DNA of 64,000 nucleotides from Isoetes taiwanensis. Lineage: Eukaryota; Streptophyta; Lycopodiopsida; Isoetales; Isoetaceae. The DNA lies in contig JAJEKV010000156.1 of assembly GCA_021234155.1 (NCBI GenBank), positions 898,230-962,229 on the forward strand, in the 5' to 3' direction. The notes beneath the pieces were generated by a model that was not told the origin of the DNA, searched no databases, and worked only from the letters and a program-made list of their open reading frames with translations. Positions 57,280 to 64,000 of the stretch are shown here, one piece after another (within the stretch, counting starts at the first letter, position 1; each line of letters begins with the position of its first letter). The translations under genes and the position numbers were made by a program.

Positions 57280-58740
57280 AGTATGGGCTCAAAATCGACC
57301 AAAGTGCATAGTTACAAGGTTATTTTTGAAGATTTTGATGCTTATATTATTGAAGACCATTAGAAATTCGAATTTTAATGGTAAGGAGAAAGCACAAAGC
57401 AGTTTGACTGGAGGAGACCATATTTTTGGATTGATGAGGTGTCAAAATCTTGGAGATTAAGGAAGTTTTCCACATGGAGGGCAAAGATTGTATTTTTTAA
57501 AGGTCCAGATTTTATTGGAATTGTATAAGAGGAAAACAACGTGAATGAAAAAACTACCCTTTTGTGCCTATTCGAAATCCGCTCTCTGGCGATTGCCCGA
57601 AAGGCCCCGGTATTTGATCTGGTCCATCATTGCTTGTGCATGATGTTTTCTTTTATTGATTATTATGAGCGTTAATTTGTGTGAAAGTGAATGATTCCTG
57701 TTTATGTTTGTTGAAATCCAAGTAAAATTCTCGTCGCTTTTCTTTTTACGAAACCGGTTTCTAACAAGGATTACCTTGAAAGAAATCCCTTGTGTAGATC
57801 CCGTAAACAAAATGATTGCAATATACCTGCTGAGTATGTCGAAGATTTTGCCTCGCCTTTGTCTATTCATTTGCCCGCAAGTAGAGCCGCCTTGCATCCT
57901 TCCCTAATCAGACGTAATCGAGTTGCACATGCTATATGAGAGGCATCATCTGCTTGTAGAGGTCTGAGATAGAGTAAGAGTAAACTAAAAGCAAAATCCT
58001 AGAAGCTAGAATCACCAAATCAGCTGTCTTTGGCCGCTTAGAAATCCGTCCCCTGTTAGGCTATAGGCAAAACCGATCCGAAGCCGGTTACCTAAGCCGC
58101 CCCGTTTTTGTTGCCGGAGCCAAGGTATGAATTCTAGTGTTTTGAAGCTTAACCCGCAAAATCGTGATCGAATATTAGGAAGCATGCCGATTTGATCATG
58201 CCATAGCGAGAGAGAGAAGGAGTCGAGCGATTCCGGAGAAGAGCCGGTTTGTGCATGGTCACCCCTTCTCGAACGTGTTTTGCCCTAAACGAATTTTAAC
58301 GTGAAGACCTAACTACATGTTAACCTAACAATTTTTTCCAACAATTTCATAAGTCCTATTAATAAGTTAAACCTTTTGATTTCCCTATCCATAAAAGAAA
58401 AAAAGAAAAAGATAAAAATAAAATAGCAAGGAGTAAAAGGAAGCGGTGCGACTAGGCTTAAGGGGTATAACGTATGAGCCTAGTTGTGGTGGTGTTGGCG
58501 TAAGTAATTAACGGAATTATATTTTTCGCTGTCATGAGTATTATTATTTTGTCATCCATTGCCTAAGAACTCTGTCGGGCTTGGGGTAGGTTGAGCCGGC
58601 CAACATTTAGTGGGGGGCATTCCGAGAAACTTAACTAAAGGGTAATCGTGTTGACGAATAATAGTACAACTCTTGAATTTTTGGTTATATTTTCGAAAAA
58701 AAAAAAAAAAAATTTTTAATTAAATTTTTGTTGGATGTAT
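57280..58740 (+). other. Probable 5' region/LTR remnant of the Gypsy-like element
   Basis: No gene. Lies immediately before the gag region. The stretch 58030-58300 (ggccgcttagaaatccgtcc, gccggttacctaagccgcc) and a poly(A) run at 58695-58711 could be LTR and leader sequence, but no second LTR copy or clear tRNA primer-binding site was found in this window. Confidence 0.35.
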
Positions 58741-58754
58741 AATGGCTTGCAGGA

Positions 58755-61700
58755 ATGGAAAATTGGCCACATTTACCCATCACTAAGCACAAAGTACTTA
58801 TTTTAAATAATCCTCGTAAGAGAATTCAACCTAATAGTGGTTGGGGAGACGGTGGACCATGGGAGGAACCACAACCAATTCCTGGATGGATGGGAACCGA
58901 AGAATTTGTAAGAAGACTTAGGGCACTTTCAGACCATTGGTTATGTTATCTTAAAAAATAGATTTTAACCCCACTTTATTATCTTAAACTAAGGTTAACA
59001 TAATGTGTCTTACGCACCTTTGGTTATCTTAATATTAATCTAACGGATTCTGTTAAAACTGAATACAGACTGAAACTGTTATGTTAATTTTTTAATATAA
59101 CAGAATCCGTTAAGATGCATGCACACCTATTCAGTTATGTTATATAATAACATAACATAATTGGTTAAAAACGCATTCACACCAAACATTTAGTCATAAA
59201 ATCAAAAGCTCACGTTATTGTTTCCATATCAAAGTTACATTCTGATGTCATATCAAAGTTACATTCTGATGTCCTATCTACGAGCTATATTATTCACAAA
59301 CTGCAATATATCAATATCCAAATCTTTTACCAAGGCAAATGGTTTTATCAGTATTTCTTAATAATATATGGACATTCCCTTTCTGCTGCATGAGACTGCT
59401 GGCTATTTGACCTTAAACTAAGAAAAAAATGACAAACACGAAATACTGCTGGTGTTCTGAGAAAATGGATGAGAAAATGGATTCAGAACATACCTGGAGA
59501 CGAAAATGGCTGGAGAGATTCGACCGGACCAGCTATGGCGTCGTCGCCATTGTCGCCGTAACAGGCTTAACCGTGCTCGACAGGGGGGGATAAATTAACA
59601 ACTATTTTGTTAAGAATTTTAACCTGCTGTTAGGGTTTAGCATAACCAAAATGTGTATGAATCATGATTAAATTAAAATTTAACCTAACCAGCTACGTTA
59701 AACCTTAACACCTTTGATTTTAACGGAAATCATTAACGAGACATGTGTGAACGCCGTTATCTTAAAATTTTAACTTTTAAGCTAAGATAACCATTGGTGT
59801 GTAATTACCCTTAGGCAATCTTCATTTGAAGAATTTGTAAGCCAAGAGGGGGCATCCACCTCTACGTAATTAAAAAAAAAAAAGTTATTTGTTCCAGTAA
59901 TTAAAGTTTTTGCATGAATTGGGGCCTGGATGCTGAAAGGAGAAAGAAGAGCATCGAGAAGCAAGAGGCTGAACGTAGTGCTAGACTAGAGTTTAGAGAA
60001 CAAAAAAGAAGGGAATTAAAAGAGCAAGTCTTGGAAGAAGAAAGACTGTTAGTAGAGCAAGGGTTTAGTAGCAGTAGCACCATACCCTCTAGCCCTGGGG
60101 AAAGTAGTGAAGAGGAAACCAGTTTATTAACTCCTTCTAATACTTTGATTCTTAATCCCATGGCAACTAAAACTTCTAAAATGAAATACCCAACCTTTTC
60201 ACCTTTAAAAGGGGGGGAGGCTGATTCTCACATTCAATCATTTTTGACTATCAGTGAGGCCAATCAAGAGGATGGTAATGCCGAAAGACTTAGGCTGTTT
60301 GGAGCAACCTTAGAGGATGGGGCAATGGAATGGTATAGAACCTCTAGGAGTATTACCCCTTTTTTGACTTGGGATGACCTTAGAAAAGCATTTTTAAAGG
60401 CCTTTAGGCCTATTGGCCTTCAAGAAAGAACAAATGATGAGCTAACATATTTACGCTTCACGCCTAATGAAAGTCTGCAGAGCTATGTGTTTGAGGTTTA
60501 GACGGTTGGTAGCCAAAAGAGAGCCCACCCTACAGCTTGAGGATCAAGTAAGATACTTTACAAATGGGTTACCACCGGATTTGGGCTTTTTCACTAAGGG
60601 TCAAACCCCAAAGAGATTTAGAAAGTGCCATCAAGATTGCAGCTAGTCAGGGAACAAGCCAAGCTAACTATGGCCCGCCATTATAATCCCTGGTTGATTA
60701 TGCCTTCTCGTGTTGGGTGGGTAGCCCTCAAGAACCCTCTAGAACCCCCTTTAGCAAGCCCTCACTTGGGAATGTTGGGTGTCACGCCTAGTGACTTGGG
60801 TACCATAGATTATAGTAGGCTAGCCACATTAGGGAGTGGTGCCCCAATAACAAAGCCAACCATAGAGGAAGGGGTTGATAAAAAGTTAGAAAAGGTGGTA
60901 GAGACTCTTACTAATAAAATGAACGAGATGCAATTGAATTGGGTAAGAGGTGTGAGTAATAAGCCACAAGTAAACAATGAGAGGACTAACATGTGGTGTG
61001 TGAAATGCAAAGGTTATGGCCATCTACCATCCGGAAAGTGTCCTACTCCTGCAAACATACCAATTCCTTGCAAAAGTGTGGTAAAACTAATCACCCTACG
61101 AAAGATGCTATTTTTGGAGAATGGAAGCTAACCCTAATACCCCTACCCCTACTTATCAAGCACAACCCTTTTATCCCCGCAGCTTATGCTACCAACGTGG
61201 AGGAAAGGCAAAATCGCCCTAGAGTTATGAAGAGGCCTCCACCCCAATGTTATAGATGTGGAGAGATGGGTCATATAGCACCTCATTGTCCTAATCCTAT
61301 GAGACAAGTTGGATATCAACCCATATGGGGATCTGCCAAATCCAAGGCCTACATAGCCAAGAAAAATTGTCCTCACAAATTAAAGGCAAGAGGGGAACCA
61401 TCTTCTAATAATAAGGGAAAGGAAGTGGTGGTAGATAGTCGAAGTTGTGTATGTGGACGGTTAATATCCCAAGTTATGTTGTGGAGACTCGTGGGGCAAG
61501 AAGACTCGAGAGAAGAAGAAAAAATGAAGCACATGTGATAAATGAAGGGGATAACGGTTAGTGAGGTTGAGGAACCCGAAGCGTTGTTTGAAGATATTGA
61601 CCAACTCCCCCATCCAATGGAAGTTAAAGAAATTTTAAATGATTTCGAGTCTAATAAAGAAAATACGGATAAGGGTAAACGTAAGAAGTACACTAGAGTT

Positions 61701-62593
61701 TTGAATTTAAAGGAAGAACAACCCTATGATATTTTGAAGGATTTGGAAAATAAAAGTCCTTCCTTAACATTCAAACAATTATTGCAAATCGCTCCTAGTT
61801 GTCGTAAGGTGGTCTTGGCGCATTAAAAAGTCATAAAGAAGTAGTTGTCAATTCCGCGCATGGCCTATAATTGCAGATATGAGTTCACCTTGTCTGGATG
61901 TGGAAATAAGTGGGCGAGTGATACGAAATTGCACTATTGATGGGGGCTCGGGCGTGAACATTATGCCTGAGAGTATGTGGAGGAAACTAGATTTGCCAGA
62001 ACCTATGCCTGTAAGTTTTATAGTGAGGATGGCTGATCAACGAAAGGTAACACCTTTGGGATTAGTTACTGGGATTAAAACCTTAATTCTTTGGTGTGAC
62101 TTTCTTTGTGGATTATGTCATTTTAAAGATGCCAAATAGTGCATGCACTTATCCATTATTGTTAGGAAGGCCATGGTTAATGCAAGCATCAGCTAAACAT
62201 GATTGGTCTACAGGCTATTTGCAAATTGGAGATGGGAATAATTTAATCAAGATAAGGGTCCATGTTCAATCTGGTAATAAGGATGACAATGATAGTGATA
62301 CTAGTTCCTCAATTGAAGATATGCATGTTGATAATAATGATGATGATGTAGATAGTAACGAAAATAATAATGAAATAGAAGTAGACCAAGTTTATGTAGA
62401 GCAAGAGGGTTATGAAAAACTAACAATGAGGGATGATACTTCATCTGTGGCTTTAGAGGAATGGATGAATGGTGTAAATGTTTTTGCTGTAAATGTGGAA
62501 GAAGTAAATGAAACTATAAAGGAAGAAGAAGAGGAGAGATATCCTGAGTACTTCTCAAAATTTGAGGAGGGAGAAAACAAGGTTGCATATTAA
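58755..62593 (+). pseudogene. Gypsy-like retroelement gag-protease region without RT or integrase
   Basis: A 5' frame at 58755 (MENWPHLPITKHK..., ends EEFVRRL at the MITE insertion) is followed after the MITE by a charged coil (59914, DAERRKKSIEKQEAERSARL). The retrotransposon gag core comes next (AMEWYRTSRSITPFLTWDDL, then FRPIGLQERTNDEL). After frameshifts near 60490 and 60605 come CVKCKGYGHLPSGKC and CYRCGEMGHIAPHCP, two zinc knuckles. The aspartic protease follows, with CTIDGGSGVNIMPESMW and later YPLLLGRPWL. An acidic tail (62280-62590) ends in a stop at 62593. No polymerase follows, so the element would need help in trans. Multiple frame breaks. Confidence 0.82.
58921..59810. mobile_element. 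PIF/Harbinger-type MITE, 890 bp
   Basis: The left end GGGCACTTTCAGACCATTGG and the inverted right end GGGTAATTACACACCAATGG share an imperfect terminal repeat that continues into ttat and cttaaaa. The 3-bp tta target duplication lies on both sides (58918-58920 and 59811-59813). GG(G)-ends with TTA duplication are typical of PIF/Harbinger elements. There is no coding capacity. Internally, taacggattctgtta and its inverse near 59040-59115 and a 25-bp direct repeat at about 59224-59273 occur. It interrupts the gag region. Confidence 0.85.
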
Positions 62594-62619
62594 ACGGGAG
62601 TGTTGCAGCACTCCCGTTT
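62592..62619 (+). terminator. Perfect hairpin overlapping the gag-protease stop codon
   Basis: aaacgggagtg (62592-62602) pairs exactly with 62609-62619 across a 6-nt loop; its first two bases are the last two of the TAA stop. It may be an RNA signal (3' end formation, packaging) or a terminal hairpin; the role is unknown, and 'terminator' is used only as the nearest class. Confidence 0.5.
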
Positions 62620-62635
62620 GAAGATTCCCTTTTAA

Positions 62636-62860
62636 AAAACATATTAATTATTTGAAATGGCCATTTTGTGGGTTAAGTCCACAAACTTATGGTGATTACA
62701 ATTTAATACGTGCTGTTTTAGCCCCCAATTTATTTTTTTTACTGCTGCGTCAACATATCAAATACTTGAAATGGCAATTTTAGGGGTTAAGTTGAAAACA
62801 TTAAGGTGATTATGATTTATTACATGCTATTTCAATTATATATTTATTTTTTTCCACCGG
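62636..62860. repeat. Diverged tandem duplication, about 113-bp unit
   Basis: tatttgaaatggccatttt.tgggttaagt and tacttgaaatggcaatttta.gggttaagt begin two units (about 62640 and 62755). Both continue with ggtgatta..attta.tac.tgct.tt and a T-rich end. Confidence 0.75.
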
Positions 62861-62864
62861 GTTA

Positions 62865-63104
62865 TTGTGAACTCACGACAAAAAAGCGGTTTAATTTATA
62901 ACGGATCATAGGTTAAATTACGAACATTAAACAGAAAGTGCAAGATGTGATCACAGGTCAAATTATGAACATCAAAACAGAAAGTGCAAGGTGTGAAAGA
63001 GAAGTAAATATAATGTTTTGTGGTGTGATGAAGAAGTAAATCACCAGCACATGCCAAATCTGTCTAGGGAGGTTGCCCATGCACTCTTTTGTTTATGTTA
63101 TTCC
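62865..63104. other. No gene recognised; short direct repeat
   Basis: acagaaagtgcaag.tgtga occurs twice (about 62932 and 62976), each after aaattacgaacat-like sequence. Otherwise nothing. Confidence 0.4.
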
Positions 63105-63350
63105 AGAATAAAACTTTGCGCACCCTCATTCTATTCCAGAATAGAACGTTGCATATTTAGTGTATTCTGGAATACAAACGTGCACTCTTATTGTATTCCG
63201 GAATACAAACGTGCACTCTTATTGTATTCCGGAATACAAATCCCTTGCACTTTTACCCTATTCCGAAATACAAATCAAAAGCCATATTTTCATAGGCTGT
63301 TTTGGAATAGGATCTTGCACTCTTACCCTATTCTAGAATAAAAATCAAAA
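63100..63350. repeat. Minisatellite, about 31-bp unit, with a palindromic core
   Basis: Units contain tattccggaata or variants (tattccagaata, tattctggaata, tattccgaaata) followed by aaac(g/t)tgcactctta. Two central units (63182-63243) are identical. Each core is a self-complementary 12-mer. Confidence 0.85.
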
Positions 63351-64000
63351 GCCATGAAAGTAGCTGCCTAAAGTTTCTTACGTTTGGCTAAGCTATACTT
63401 GGATATTTTGGGCGAAATCGAAGACCCAAATATTAGTTGAGCAAAACTTGCATGTGAAATTTTCCACGAGTGTTAGGTAGCTACGATGTGAGGTGTGACG
63501 ATGAAGATAATTGACATGGACACAAATTTAAAACTAGAAATCTAGTAGGACCAAAGATATGACCATTCAACTTTTGCTCCTTTATACTTGCATGGTTATC
63601 AGTATGCCAATAAAAATTCAAAGGGACTAACTACATGCAATTATCAAAGCTCTCAAGATACTACATTTGCTAGGAATTTACAAAATATGCTTTGGGTCCA
63701 CAAGCAAACCTTTACAATTCTCGAGATTCTATATATAAGATTCTATATATACAAAGGAATATCTGCCATGCATGCATTACCAGTATTGCAAGATACATGT
63801 GTCAAATATGCTTTGCCATTTCTTTGCCATATGGTTGGATTTTAATGAAACCAAACAACACTTGTGTTGTCCAACAATGCCACAGTTGTTTTCTGATTTT
63901 TCTGTTTTACTTTGGAAGCTAAATTTTTTAATCAAAGACAAAGCTCTGAATCTGGCATGCTAATCGTGCTCTCTGCAAATCAAAACACAGGATGTGAGGA
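63351..64000. other. No gene recognised
   Basis: AT-rich sequence; small open frames only. Confidence 0.4.

Noticed and set aside
57280-58740. 5' LTR of the Gypsy-like element
   Set aside because: No second LTR copy in the window and no convincing primer-binding site, so boundaries cannot be given.

Overview
This is plant nuclear DNA. It holds a mitochondrial glycine decarboxylase P-protein gene with a transit peptide and GT-AG introns, and plant-type transposons: hAT, MULE, CACTA, PIF/Harbinger MITE, Copia and Gypsy-like. It also holds fragments of typical plant genes: class III peroxidase, plant tandem-CCCH zinc finger, PUB U-box/ARM, ABCC transporter. The P-protein gene has 14 short introns, and the GC-rich LINE is of a type I associate with ferns, lycophytes and mosses. 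Both suggest a non-flowering land plant, but that is inference and the species is not identified.

Layout. 0-13.5 kb: AT-rich repeats, a peroxidase fragment (2.5 kb), and a complete but decayed 4.45 kb hAT element (4163-8614, 16-bp inverted termini, perfect 8-bp target duplication). Then come tandem arrays and the right end of a CACTA element (to 13499). 13.5-27.7 kb: a three-level nest. A Copia element on the minus strand is split by a LINE (about 14300-26822), and the LINE is split by a 6.6 kb CACTA element (18123-24742, TSD TTG). 28-30.3 kb: a 70-bp satellite and a 470-bp tandem duplication. 30785-35200: the only clearly intact conventional gene, GLDP (15 exons, 1040 codons). 35584-38591: a MULE with roughly 95-bp inverted termini and a 9-bp TSD, 0.4 kb past the GLDP stop codon.

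38.6-53.4 kb: a striking array of truncated host-gene pieces, all on the minus strand (an unrecognised C-terminal exon pair, FtsJ/MRM2, tandem CCCH, ABCC NBD1, PUB U-box/ARM, TFIIE-alpha, hnRNP-Q-like and others), mixed with hairpins and a U6 snRNA pseudogene. Two copies of a GC-rich palindrome followed (on the minus strand) by CTTG|T lie at the low-coordinate sides of fragment groups. This could be a gene-capturing Helitron-like element. 54.0-55.0 kb: two small tandem paralogous genes (86 and 80 aa) of a family I do not recognise, each with a TATA box 43 bp before its ATG. 55-57.3 kb: a decayed gene with a DUF7869-type domain. A second fragment of this family lies at 40.1-40.9 kb.

57.3-64 kb: a Gypsy-like gag-protease element with no RT or integrase seen. 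It is interrupted by an 890-bp PIF/Harbinger MITE (58921-59810, TSD TTA), ends in a hairpin overlapping its stop codon, and is followed by short tandem repeats. Apart from GLDP and the small paralogue pair, nearly all coding matter here is transposon-derived or fragmentary.
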